Below, piece by piece: positions 37,216-48,996 of a stretch of 64,000 bases of DNA. Under the pieces are notes generated by a model, which was given only the letters and a program-made list of their open reading frames with translations, was not told where the DNA came from and did no database searches. The DNA is from Ulva prolifera (Eukaryota; Chlorophyta; Ulvophyceae; Ulvales; Ulvaceae), in assembly GCA_023078555.1 (NCBI GenBank), contig CM041198.1:6982686-7046685 (forward strand). The letters are read 5' to 3'. How positions within the stretch are numbered: position 1 is the stretch's first letter; every line of letters starts with the position of its first letter. Made by a program: the position numbers and the translations under genes.

Positions 37216-37464
37216 CTTTGCGTTGTTCGTGTGCTTCCTCGTTGTACTGGCGGTGCTACCGACCCCTCCGGCTTTGTCCTTGTAACACATGACAACAGTA
37301 TGCTCGCCTGCAGATGCCAACAACCCACCTGCATTGCCCCCATGCTCCGGCTCCCGCTGGCAGTAGCCACCTTGCAGCACCACCAGTCCCAGGAGAAGCT
37401 TCGGACACCTGCGGGTACCCGACGTCACCGCTAGAACCTACTCTGACGGTAATACACATTCAAA

Positions 37465-37472
37465 CCTACTAT
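37465..37472. repeat. 8-bp target duplication CCTACTAT, left
   Basis: CCTACTAT here and at 45506-45513 flanks the 8-kb element exactly. Confidence 0.9.
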
Positions 37473-40400
37473 AGGGGGTCATCCACTCCCGCTAAAAGGT
37501 GGTCCCCCCCCGGGCGCGCAAAATCCGCTGCGAAACAGCCAAATTGGGGAAGGTTTCCACTATGGTCTATGTTGAATGAACAATTCTAGTGTTTTAGTTC
37601 GGAGTCTTGGGGAGAGTTGGCCATATTCGCCGAAATGGCCGGTCTGGTTGGGGAGAACTGTCTGTGGCTTCCCAACGCTGCCCAAAGCTGCCCAATCACT
37701 CAATTCCTTCCCCAATCTTTCCCAAATTGCATCTTTCAAGTTAATAGGTGTCTTCGGTTGCCTATGGACGGCCGCGCCGGATTGTTCCGTAGCCCGGTGA
37801 CGTCCTTTTGTGGCAATTGACTTGCTACTGCTCCGAATCACCTCCTGAGGACGTGCTACAGCTGGGGGACGGTTGTGTCACGACCTATAATCCATTGCTA
37901 ACTAGTACTTGATCTCCGCATTCTGTTGTTGTCGCCTTAGTGGCCTGATGCTACAGTGTAACGACTGCAGCTTGCCCTTGCTGGTTCAAACCTGCTATAT
38001 ATCTGCCTGCTGCTTCTCTGTGCAACAGAGTCCATGCTTGGTATTCAGTCACCTGCAAGTTGTGTACTGCTAGGCAGCAAAGTATTTCTGCTATGTTTTG
38101 TGCATTGCGCTATGTGAATGTGAAATGCGGGTATTTCGTCAGGTGTCCTAGCCTTTCGAAAACCTCTATGATGGCGGCCATTGCCTCTTGCTCCGGTCAT
38201 TTATTTGATGCATTTCGTGCAGACCACGTAATTGACGGTATTGTCGCACAAGCTTTGTCGCCGGGGATTAGTCCAGACTATATACACTGTACAATTTTAT
38301 ATCTGTGCCCGATCATATCTCAGGACTCAACATACAAACAAGCGACACTGTTCAGCCACTCAATCATGACATGGTAGATGGCTACATATGTGTACACACA
38401 TCAAGCATGTGCTTCACATAAATGCCAATCTCCATGAATTGTCCAGCTTACAAAACATATGCAGTCTCAATGGCAGTTAGCACCACATCCGGCTCTGTCA
38501 ATACACATTGCCTCCAATCGACATTGACTGATCTCATGATAATTGACGATCCGCTAATATTCACCTGCTCCTGTGGCCCACATTCATCTTCATCCCCCCC
38601 TACTTCTACCTCACGGCCTGTGAGTGCGGATTCATATTGTGCTGAGGCACACGAAGCCTCAACTGTCCTAGAGGTCACTACACGGTAGTATTCCACTGGC
38701 TCTTCGCATGTCATGAGGTCACCAGTATCACGGTCAACTTGTGCCCATGGGTAGCAGACCATCAAGGCGGTATGGTCGGTACATGGCACCGACAGGAATA
38801 CTTGTCGTTTCTTTGCTGTTGTGGATATTGCAGCGACAAGTTGCCGCACCTGCCCGACATAAAAGAGGGGTTCGGTAAAGTCTCCTGTTTTGAAGACTGC
38901 TAGTATGCTGCTCCCAGTTCTCAAATCCTGTTGCTGGTTGTATGACTCCATGTCTTTAATGGTGCCTTTTCGGTGGTCCCGCTGTTTGGCAAAACGCTCG
39001 AGCATGTTTCGGAAATCTGCTTTGTTGTGGATGTTGGCTGCCATACGCAGTAGATGCGCTACTGAAATGTATTCTCCCGGCTGTCCTGTGCTAACACATT
39101 CACCACGCTTTGAGCGTGAAGTAGCGCATCTGGCAATAAGACTTTTGGCGTTCTGTGCATCGATGGGGGAGATAGAACCCTTGCCACTGCTGTTCACTAC
39201 GTCCCGCATCTTGTTTATGGCAAGGTTGAATTCGGCAAGCTCCTTTGTGACACGAGCCAAATGCTGCCATTGATTCATCTCTTGGGCGGTTGGCAAAGGC
39301 GATTTGTTGGACTTTGACGCCGCAACAACAAATCTATGCCTTGCAATTGCATCCTGCATATACTTGTAAATTGGTTCTGGACACATTGGGCCCGTCGGGG
39401 TGAATGCTGTCACCCTGATTTATACTGAGGGTGCCATGCCGAACCTGTCACACAAAACCTGGACAAAGAGTTGTGAACACATTGTCGGTAGTGGATAGCC
39501 TCCGCACCGCCGGTGACACTGGTGCAATGATCTCCAGGTAAGTCGGCATGACCTTGCTCAATGTAGGGAATTTAAGCAGCAAAGGGCCATATCCCAAAAC
39601 ATCTAGCAGCTCATATGCCATTTGCACACCAGTGTGAATTGAACATGTAATGTCCCAATCGCTGGTGGTGCACTTGTAGTGCGAAAGATCATGCAAGGTG
39701 TGGCGCCCTGCGTGTTTAGACTTGAGTGTGGTAATGAGTCCGTCTGCCTCTGCTTTGTTCGTCATCATCACCTTTGGTATGTGCCTCACAGCAGACCCGC
39801 AAGACACGGCGCCTGTATTTTGAAGGCTTCCGGATGACCTGATCTCCCCAAAGAATGATTCACACTCTTGCGAGCCACAGCATCCCGGCACAAATGGGTA
39901 CGCATCTTTGTCACCACTCTCACACGCTCTATGTTGGACATGTAGGCAAGCCGCAAGCCCTGGAAGAGCGTTGCATATGGCATGTCGAGTGGGGGCGGTG
40001 TAGCTGTGCCCTTGCAAAGAGTATTTGAAGTCTGTCATGGGAGGGTTGGTCTTGGGCCCATGTGACATAGCCACTGTCTGAAAGACAAGAAAAGTGTGGG
40101 CGAATGCACACAGCGCCAATCGTGTCATTGGAGAAAACGGTGCTTTGTCCGGGTCGTCACAAAACGCAGCTAGGTGGGCCGCTGAGATAAGCACATGGAC
40201 AGCTGTCCCCAAGGCGCCCGGAAGATGTTGTAGCAGTGCTAGGCAGACCTGTATATGCCATGTCTCATAAACATCTACAGTCCTTGATCCAGCTGAGTGC
40301 ACAACAACATCTCGCAAGTGGTATAGAAAAAGTAAATGCCTGCTCACCTTGATTGATGCAATCTCTTGACATCGCTTGTTATTTTGGGAGCTATTTGACA

Positions 40401-43400
40401 CATCCAACACGGCGCCTGATATACCTGATTCGATGCCCAATATCTCAAATAAAAGCATCAAGTCTGTAAGTAAAGCGGGTCCTATCCCTGGCACAAAGCC
40501 CATGACAAGAAGCTTCACCAATTTGTCTCGTAGGTGTTTTCCCTGCGGTAGCAATTTCTCATTCAAATGACACACAACGAGCTGGAACGTCTCGGGCACA
40601 GGCCGTTGTCAATGATCGTTCGCACCATCAGACGATTGTCATGGCGCCACTCGGGTGATATACCCAGAAGCCCTCCCGTAATTGCACACTTCTGGAAGGC
40701 GTAAGGAAGTCCTTGATATGGGACCGTCCATTGATCAGCCAAGAGCTGGTCAATACGTTGACGCTTTGTGCCATTGATTTGCGTTAGATTGCGCAACAAG
40801 TGTTGAATGACACTGATGGGGCGCTGCAATTTGGGCACGAGGGATATGGCAAGGCTCTCCCAGTCAGAGTACTCACCGGTCCCCTCACCACTGCTTGTGG
40901 ACTCCAGTTTTGAAAGCAATGTATCTGCCTCGGGAATGGACATGCGGCGAATTATACCCCGGGCAAGAGCAGCGTGCGGGGCAGCATTGTCTGCCCCGAA
41001 AAAACTGACCATGCGCCCTTGGTCATGTGCACGCTGAATGATACTGTGCAGCATGACAGCATCATCAATGGTCGTTAAATCTCCACACGAAGGAACCGTC
41101 GCAGCTATGAAACTACGTTTACCTCTGACGGGATCAAGAATTATCCACACACATAGAAGAGTCGCCGGGGGTATGCCCGAGAGGGAGTCAATAAATTCTT
41201 TGTCTTCAGTCTTCTCAGAAACTACAACTGAGCCGTTTTCCACTCGGGTCGTCCTCACCAGGACCCCACCTTCATCCTTCATAATGTATTGCACACCTTC
41301 GGGGTTGTTTTCTCGAATGCAACGGTTACTCAGACCAGCAACCTCGTAACCAGGCGGGTTTGTCGATGGAATGCTGTCCACAACTTGGTTCACAGCAACC
41401 TCGTCGCAGCATACATGGGATGGTTGGGATGTCCAGTTAGTCAGGCAGGAGAAAGCCTCTGGAGGCTGCAAGGAGAAGGTGGGTGTGGATAGGGTCGAAT
41501 TACGCCTCTTGATTGTCAATTTGCCAGGCATTGTATACATGGCATTGGCAGCAAGCAAGCCTTGAACCCAGGTGGCTTGTCTCCGCTCTGTAAAGGCACT
41601 GGCCGCTAGCAGCCGCTGCCCGGCAAGACCAGGGTAGCGGCGTCCATGAACAGATTTACCTTTCCGCCATACATTATTGAGCTGCAGGAGTTGTAATGAC
41701 AGGTCATCCTCCGTCAGTTTACCTTCAACTACTAACTTCTGCGCCTTCCTCACAAATTGTTTCACGACAGGGTTGAGGTTTGACACGCTCTTCTTCACTG
41801 CTGACTCAACATCACGTTTCAATCTGCGAGTCCTCTGCTTACGAACGACCTTTTGAGAGAACTTGAAACGTGCCTGCCCACTCTTGTCGTTGGATCTTCT
41901 GGAGAGCCAATGCATGAAAGAATTGTACACCCGTCCCTTCTGAGACTTGTGTAACCAAAGACTGACGCAGTTGGGGCACATGCCGGATGGATGAGTTGTA
42001 GAATCAGTGCAGTGGATGGACCGTAACACACGGGCCCCCTTTCGAAAGGTCACCTTTACAGACATCGCAGCTGCAGACTTAGATGCTGATGCATCTGAGT
42101 ACCATTCAAGTAATTCCGGGCGGGCTGTCGGCAAACCGGCACATGGGCACAAAGGCAGTATAGGATCAAGGACGAGATTGGGGGAATCTGTCACGGGGTC
42201 ATGCAACTCGTCTCCACCAGCATGCCCCCCTAGACGTTTCCCGCGGCACGCGAGGTCCCTGCAGCATTAATCGAATCCGCCCTCCTGCCTGAATGAAACT
42301 TTTCAATTGCATGCATAAGCCGAGCCCCATGCGACTTCAACTTCAATGCAGCCATCGCCTCTTCCATTCCAGGGATCCCATGGTCAATTGCATCGGCAAT
42401 CTCGTATTCATCAGGGGCAATTGGGATGAGTTTAGCTACGCAGTCATTCCACGCCTCCTTGTACGTTGCGAACAAGTTCTGGGCCTGAATCCCCTACAAA
42501 CAGCATGCTACTAATGACAGGCACCGGATCACGCCAACATCATGAGTTCAACAGGCTTCCGACCAACATCATCACACCATGACGATGAAGGAACAACTCA
42601 CGTCAATAATGCTGGCTGCAACCTCTGGTGAACAGTTGATATCTTTGAAAGTGGAATACTGTTTACTGATAATTAGCGGGTGGTCCTTGTATGCTCGTTG
42701 CAATGCATTCCAAAGTAGGCTGTCTGAATTACTGTCATCGACTTCAATTGTTGGATGTGAGGCGATACTGACGTGTGGAATGGGGAGGGGACGCAGTGGG
42801 GAGGTGGTAATATCGCCCTGCATAGCCGATCTGCCTCGTTTCTCCACCACAGCCTCTGCGGATTGCTCAGTGACCTGAGCAACGATGTCATCGTCCTCGG
42901 TATCAGCTGAAATTTCTGGTTCCTGCTCCGTCTTCTGGGGAGATTCCATGACTAAAACGCCATCATGTTTTTGACGAAGAACCGTCACGGAAGCCATTTC
43001 CTGAATTTCTGATTTCTTGATGGCTGCTGCAAAGGATGATGCATCTTCAATCTTTTTACCACTCCCACGCAGAAGACCGTGAGTCAGCATCCCTTTTGGT
43101 TGAATTGTGCCTTGGTAAACATACTCCAAAGCCTCCCGAGGTCGAAATTGCGGCTTGGGCAGAGCTCGTAGCCGGCTACGAGAAGTCAGAAAACGTAATC
43201 TAGCAGTGACCTTACTGTATAAGGAATTCTTGCTCGCCCTACACATCGATTGAGTGAAGTCCCACGGGCATTTTGTATAGACACCATCAGATTAGAAATG
43301 CACACTGAGTGATGTTCGTAATGCAGTTATCCATTGACAAGCTTAAGGACCAGTATTGGCGTACCACCAGCGCTGTCTCAACTGACCACGAACGCTGTTA

Positions 43401-45505
43401 TTGCAATCTTCCGAAAGATAGAATATCACAGGGAGAGCATCGCCAGGGGCCTGCACTGTTGCTTCAAGAGCAGACATTGCTTCAACCTACAAATCCAACA
43501 AATCACGGTTGCACCCCAATTTACATCACAAGCTACCAGCTCAATGGGTTGATTACGCAGCATACTCGGAATGGCTTGATATCGCCTGCTCGAATAGCCG
43601 CTAGCAAGGCAGCATGTTCTTCCGAAATATTGCAATCAGTCTCGGACGGTTTCTTTATCTTGCTTGCAGCGAATTCCAGCTCCGCAGCTCGATATAAGGC
43701 TGTATAGCTAGCGGCCGATAGGAGCAGAAAATTTAACAAACACAGCGCATTGTCTTCAATGAAGGCACGGGCACAAACAAATGGATCGCCCCCCGTCATC
43801 AGTGGCAGAAAGGCATTGCAACAATGAAAGTAAACGCCGCCCCTGCTGTGCTTAAAGTCCTGCACGCACATACCATTAAGGCTTAAGGCTGGGCTACAAT
43901 GCAAACATGCACATGCTGGTACACATTCACTCACACGCACTCATACTTAGCGTATGCAGACACACACGGACAATAATGCGATAAGATATCACACGACTGC
44001 GTGCAAATGTAGACACAGACACAGACAGGCACAGACACACGAGCATTCACCAGCAACAGTACGCAAGATTGCGAACCTGCCACATCATCAAAAACCGGAG
44101 TCTTGTTAGATCGCAGACTTGCGTCCTCGTCGATCCGAGTGTCCATACGGTCTAAGACCTCACAGTACATGCCAGCGATGTCTTCAGTGCTAGCCCCGTC
44201 CGGAAACATGAACCGCAAGTACTTGTCACAATCAAGGGCATGTTGCTTATACTTGACTTCACCAGCCTGCCATTCAATCGCCTACATGACACAAATAAGT
44301 GCTCAGTCCATTACTGATGAATTTTGCAAGTACATGATGCCTAAACTACATTAGGATGACTGCGCACCGCTGTGTGAAGCTCTGTCACCCGTGCCAAGAA
44401 ATCAGCGATCAATGCGTCTGACACCCACTCAGCGGGCATAGGCATGACATTGGCCAAAAGGTCGTCTAGGGCTTCCCTGCACAATACTCGACTGTCTACT
44501 GGTTGTACTGTGGCACCTTCTATTCCGTGATCCGTACTGGCCTTCGTGGAATTGCGCGCAGACTTCGACACAGATGCCCGAGAGAGCATCTCTATCACAG
44601 TACATTGAGTGTTTACAACCGACGACCGCTCGTCTGAACCAAGCCCTGTTGGGGCTTCGTCTGGCATGGATGACGGTGTAATCGAGGGGAGGGGATCTTG
44701 CAAATGGCACGGTGAGGGGTCTCTCTGGCGGGCCCCAGCTGGTGAATCCTACAAGTGCATATGCTGAAGTACAATGCCACGCCATGCCTTCACATGTAAG
44801 ATCACAAAGTTGGGAAGAAAGCGTACCCGCCAGCTACGTGACTGTGCATAATGCGCCAGCCACTCCCTAGCGCCACTGTCGAGCATGAGTTCCACATAGC
44901 TGTTACCACCACTGCCTTTCGTAGACTCGAGGTCAGCTAACTTGAAACAAAACTGGAATATTTCGGCGTCCCTGATCTCATTTGGCACGAGCCTAGCTCG
45001 TGCAATGGCGGGCAACACAGCGTCTTGTAGCTGCCTCGCCGTCACAGGCTTGCGATTGATGTAATAACAAGCAGAAACGTTTTCGACAGCATCATCTAAC
45101 TCTTGTTGCGCCGGTCTCGCGCGAGATACCATTGTCTGATGGACACAACACAGCCGACAAATGTAGTACTCTCGAACTTCTACCGATCAGGCGTCGAGAG
45201 TCACAAACATGTCATGTAACAACAGTGCAACAAATTATAGCTCATTTTCGTTGTGTTCCTCGGTCTGGAAGCAATGGCGGTTGATTGGGGATGATCTCGC
45301 ATCGTTCCCGCGATATTGGGGAAAACGGCGACATTTCGCCGAAAAGGGCACTCTGCTTGGGGACTTTCCCCAAGACTGAGATCGTACACTACGAGTTCCC
45401 AATTAACATAGACCATAGTGGAAACCTTCCCCAATTTGGCTGTTTCGCAGCGGATTTTGCGCGCCCGGGGGGGGACCACCTTTTAGCGGGAGTGGATGAC
45501 CCCCT
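37473..45505 (-). mobile_element. complete 8,033-bp DNA transposon with 101-bp inverted repeats (P/hAT-like class, family unassigned)
   Basis: The ends begin AGGGGGTCATCCACTCCCGC and are perfect inverted copies for 101 bp (37473-37573 and 45405-45505), with patchier similarity for about 100 bp further in. The 8-bp CCTACTAT is duplicated on both sides. One multi-exon gene fills the interior on the minus strand. An 8-bp duplication occurs in hAT, P and Zisupton-type elements, and the transposase motifs lean towards P/THAP9. Identical ends mean the insertion is recent. Confidence 0.93.
38448..45132 (-). CDS. multi-exon transposase of the 8-kb element (P/THAP9-like motifs, tentative)
   Basis: Probable exons on the minus strand are 45132-44749, 44703-44341, 44218 to about 44055, 43859-43533, 43246-42572, about 42475-42230, 42206 to about 40595, about 40599-39468 and about 39425-38448. 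The start, ATG 45132, is the first in an open frame 273 bp inside the right end. The central exon carries a CPNC pair and a basic region. It then has CCDEVAVN (about 41400), a strand rich in hydrophobic residues and FFGADNAAPH (about 40990). The next exon has SQECESFFGEIRSSGS (about 39860). D ... D ... and a Q/E-xx-FF-xx-IR motif recall P-element/THAP9 transposases, an RNase-H-like fold; this is a loose resemblance. The frame must shift by one base near 40595, where PETFQLVVCHL continues the protein. Stops, small introns and this shift leave activity uncertain. Confidence 0.65.
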
Positions 45506-45513
45506 CCTACTAT

Positions 45514-45696
45514 GAACATGTATTGCAAATCGTGTAAAGATTTATGGCGTGTGGCCTCTGGCGTAGCTCGTCACGCCCGATCGCGAAGCGGGCTACAGGA
45601 GCGTCTGGTCTATGGACCCACTGCGAACCCCTGCTATACCCCTACTATAGTGACGATGTGCATGTGCAGCCCAAGTAGGCCAGGTTTCCATCGTAC
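45514..45696 (+). other. 5' part of the MULE region
   Basis: The frame from 45512 encodes MYCKSCKDLWRVASGVAR with a C-x2-C pair followed by His, possibly a zinc finger at the start of the MULE protein. It directly abuts the right target duplication of the 8-kb element, which may therefore have inserted into the 5' part of this older MULE. Confidence 0.35.
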
Positions 45697-48577
45697 GTGA
45701 GGTCCTTGATTGTACAGAAGCCCAGGTCTGGGGCTATTTCTGTTCGTGGTTTGACCTGGAGGTGCATTAAAGATTACAAGCGTTGGGTATTTGTAGCTGC
45801 CATTCCTGTGGATCGAGTGCAGGACTTTCGGGAAGGCGCTGCGAGGACACACAAATTTGCATGCCTATTCGCAAGGGCAGCAGACGAACGGTGGCGGAAT
45901 ACAAGATCGAGGTGTTTGCCACTGCCAGGGCCCACGCCATCGAGAACAGCAAGAGAGGCAACACATGCATACAAATTTGTTGTATGAGTGTCTGCATGCC
46001 TCCTGCTGATGCCTCAAAAGTGGCAATGACGTGCTGTGCACATGTACTACCAAGACCGACAGCTTTGCCAGAAGCTCACAGGCAGTGGCTTCTGCATGAC
46101 GTGGATGCCAGTGGGAAGAATGTCACGATAATACTGTGCACTCCAATACAGAAGAGATGGGCATGGGACCTAGGTCAGGGCAACCCAATCTTCATGGACG
46201 CATCACATGGCATGCAACGCTATGGGCTGCAAATAGTGACCATCCATGTCGGGACTCCCTGTGGCAACTTTGACAGGTGTGACCATCTGCAGACCCTTGC
46301 TCACAGCGATAGATATATATCTATGTGTAGACTCTAGATATATATCTATGTGTAGACTCTATAGATCGGATCTATATATATATATGTGTAGCTCCTGCGT
46401 ATATATGTACTTCATGCACGTTGCCAGCCACGTTGCCATCCTCGTTGCCAGCCACACAGGCTCACTGCTTCATGCTGCAGGGCTGCCAATTGCTTGGGCA
46501 ATCATACGCTTTGAGATCACCGAGGTATATCAAACGGTGCTGCAGACCGTCAAAGACGCTGTGGAGGACTTCACAGCAAAGAAGAGAGTTCGGAAGGCGG
46601 CATGGTGTTCGAGCTGTGTGCTCACAGACATCTCCAATGCAGAGATCGGGGCAATCAGGTACGTCGTTCTGTTCACGTGCTGTTGCGGCCACTGTACATG
46701 CCGTATGCAGGGCTGTGTCCACAGTGCACATCCCTGTGATTGAATGATTCCCTGCAGGCTGGTATTCCCGGGCATGCCTGTGTTCCTGTGCATGCAGCAT
46801 GTGCTGAAGGCGTGGGCGGAACAGCTGCGAAGAAAGCTGATACTCAAAGACAGATTTCATGAGGCATACGGAATGCTGCAGCGGATTGCAGGCATGCAGA
46901 TCCCCGCTCAGTGAAAGAAGTTGAAGATGTAATCCATGATGCAATCCACTGCTTAAGCTTTGAGTCTCGCTTTCACGAAGAGACAGAGGTCACTGCCTGG
47001 TTTGATCGAGCCTGGAAAGACAAATGAAGTCAGTGGTGCCTCCAAAGATGTGATGTAGTGAACATTGAACATTTTTTGGCCCGGGAGGTCAACAGGAGCA
47101 TGCGTATGTGACAGTGCTGCCTTCTCGTGCAGAGCTGTGTGTGAAGGGCTTCCGAAATTTTACTAACACCCTCAATTGCCACACCACGGGGCACTGCGAG
47201 GGCTACCACTGGAAGGTTAAGTCAACAGTGCGTGCTATGGGCAGTGAAGCCCTGCGCGTGGACAAGCTCATCTGGTGCTTCTTGAACATCATGCACAAGG
47301 ATTACGAGAGAAGAGAACTGCGTAGCCAAGATGGTGCGATCGACGAATCAAATGCTTTGAAATTGTGTGTGATGAAGTTGTGTGCGTATGCATGGCGATA
47401 AGTACCTCTGTGTGCTGCTCATACATAGCAATCTGCCTACAGGCAGCGCAATCAATATCAAGGCACAGAAAGAAGTACGTGAAACTCTAGGGGATGCTCA
47501 CAAAACCAATTAGTGCAGCTCGGTTCCGAACACTGTCAGCGGGCAAGGCCTCAGCTATCGTCGAACTATCCTGGGCTTCAAACGAAGATGATGCCTCGGA
47601 GGAGCCGGAGTTGTGGCAGGCGCAAGCAGATCAAGCACCCGAGCCACTGCCCGAGGAGTTGTAGCAGGAGCAAGCACCCAATTCGGGAAAGCGGAAGCTA
47701 CTGCCCGAGGCACTGCCCAAGCCACTGCGCATGCTCGACACAGACGATCGATGTGGCCCACAACACAGTGGCAGCCAACATGTGGCGGGCACAACCATAC
47801 AATACTGACACAGCAGATGAGCGTGATGCCAAGGTCCAGGCCGCAATCGCTGAAGGCCTACATGTGGCTGCGGTTCTAGCACCAGACCTGACCGAACAAG
47901 AACATGTCACGGTCGAGCCCCAGCTGCGCTTTGCAGCTTGCTCATGCAACAAGGCCAAACAGCGGCAGGCTTGCGAGCACCAGCTGGCATACCTGATGAC
48001 CCTCAGTAACGACAAAATCGAAGCAGACAGGCTGTTTGTGAGGTTGATGGGAGCAAAATTCGATAGTCTGGGGGGATGCGATCGTGATGACATCAGCATC
48101 CTCACCGAGAGCATCAACGCTCTCCATTCACCCAATGGTGCCTCAGCCAGGCATGACCCCGCATGCTCCGCAATGGGACAGCTACCAGCTACGCAAACCA
48201 CAGAGCCAGAGCACTGAGCGCCACTGCTGAAGCCCGTGGGTGAGAGAGCACAAGCCAATGCACACGCGGCAGCTCTCCTGGATTTGACAGACTGCTTCGA
48301 AATGATCTCCCTTGCACCACCGCATGTACAGCAGATGCAACTGAACATCGTGATGTGCAGCCATGCAGCAATGCGTGCAGGCGTGCAAGCAGCGCAAGGC
48401 CAACAGGCTCCAGATCCCCGGCAGCAGCAGTTTCAGGGATCCACACTCTCCCTGAAACGCCACAAGAGCTTTCTGGAGGCATTGGGGCCTCCATCAAAGC
48501 AAAAAAAACAGCATCATCCTGCAGGGCAGCAGGCTGCCCTGCACTCCACTGCACCAGCACAAGGTTCTGATCCGTAG
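45697..48577 (+). CDS. Mutator-like (MULE) transposase with SWIM zinc finger, broken
   Basis: This encodes a MULE transposase, a DDE enzyme that moves Mutator-type elements. Blocks in order: RVQDFREGAARTHKFACLF at about 45817-45875, then NPIFMDASHGMQRYGLQIVTIHV at about 46175-46245 (start of the MULE domain). Next is GLPIAWAIIRFEI ... VLTDISNAEIGAIR to a GTACGT donor at 46659. The exon at 46759 on reads LVFPGMPVFLCMQHVLKAW. GFRNFTNTLNCHTTGHCEGYH follows near 47148-47210. The SWIM finger CSCNKAKQRQACEH is at about 47938-47980, and a Gln-rich tail ends in TAG at 48575. One intron carries an ATATAT-rich run at 46308-46390. The piece ending at 46914 runs into a stop where the family should continue, so the copy is probably dead. 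The copia element interrupts the sequence downstream. Confidence 0.82.
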
Positions 48578-48627
48578 ATGCACAATTTGCCACCAGACCA
48601 GCAAGAATTCAAAAACAGCAAGCAGCT

Positions 48628-48632
48628 TCAGA
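48628..48632. repeat. 5-bp target duplication TCAGA, left
   Basis: TCAGA here and at 55209-55213 flanks the copia element exactly. Confidence 0.95.
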
Positions 48633-48979
48633 TGTCAGAAAAGCTATCTTTGTGCAGGTCAGGACGCGCAGTCCTTGTTCAGGTCAGGTCAGTACAGCCA
48701 GCATCTCATACCTGCTGCGCACAGAGGTAGAACCGAGAGATGCTTAAGGGAAGTGCCAGTACCGGGAAACAGTAAGGAGAATGGTTACAGATCTCAGTGT
48801 GCACATGCTTATATGCACACTGAACACACCAGGTTACGGCGGGAAACCCTCACGGGATCTCTCTCACTACATCGAGACAATCTCGGCTGGCGGCTTACCC
48901 CTGCACTGGATCCGCGGATCGTCCGTGCATGGGTGCACCTGTCACCACACTGCTGCCCGCAGGCTCATGCATTGTGACA
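48633..48979 (-). repeat. copia 3' LTR (347 bp)
   Basis: It starts TGTCAGAAAAGC and ends ATTGTGACA, giving the usual TG...CA ends. It appears identical over all 347 bp to the copy at 54862-55208. The element reads on the minus strand, so this is its 3' LTR. Confidence 0.96.
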
Positions 48980-48988
48980 CTCCCCCAT
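48980..48988 (-). promoter_or_regulatory. copia polypurine tract
   Basis: On the minus strand ATGGGGGAG lies immediately before the 3' LTR. A purine run here primes second-strand DNA synthesis in LTR retrotransposons. Confidence 0.75.
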
Positions 48989-48996
48989 AAACCCTG

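Noticed and set aside
46308..46390. ATATAT run as a promoter or origin
   Set aside because: It sits between two MULE exons and is best explained as a simple repeat in an intron.
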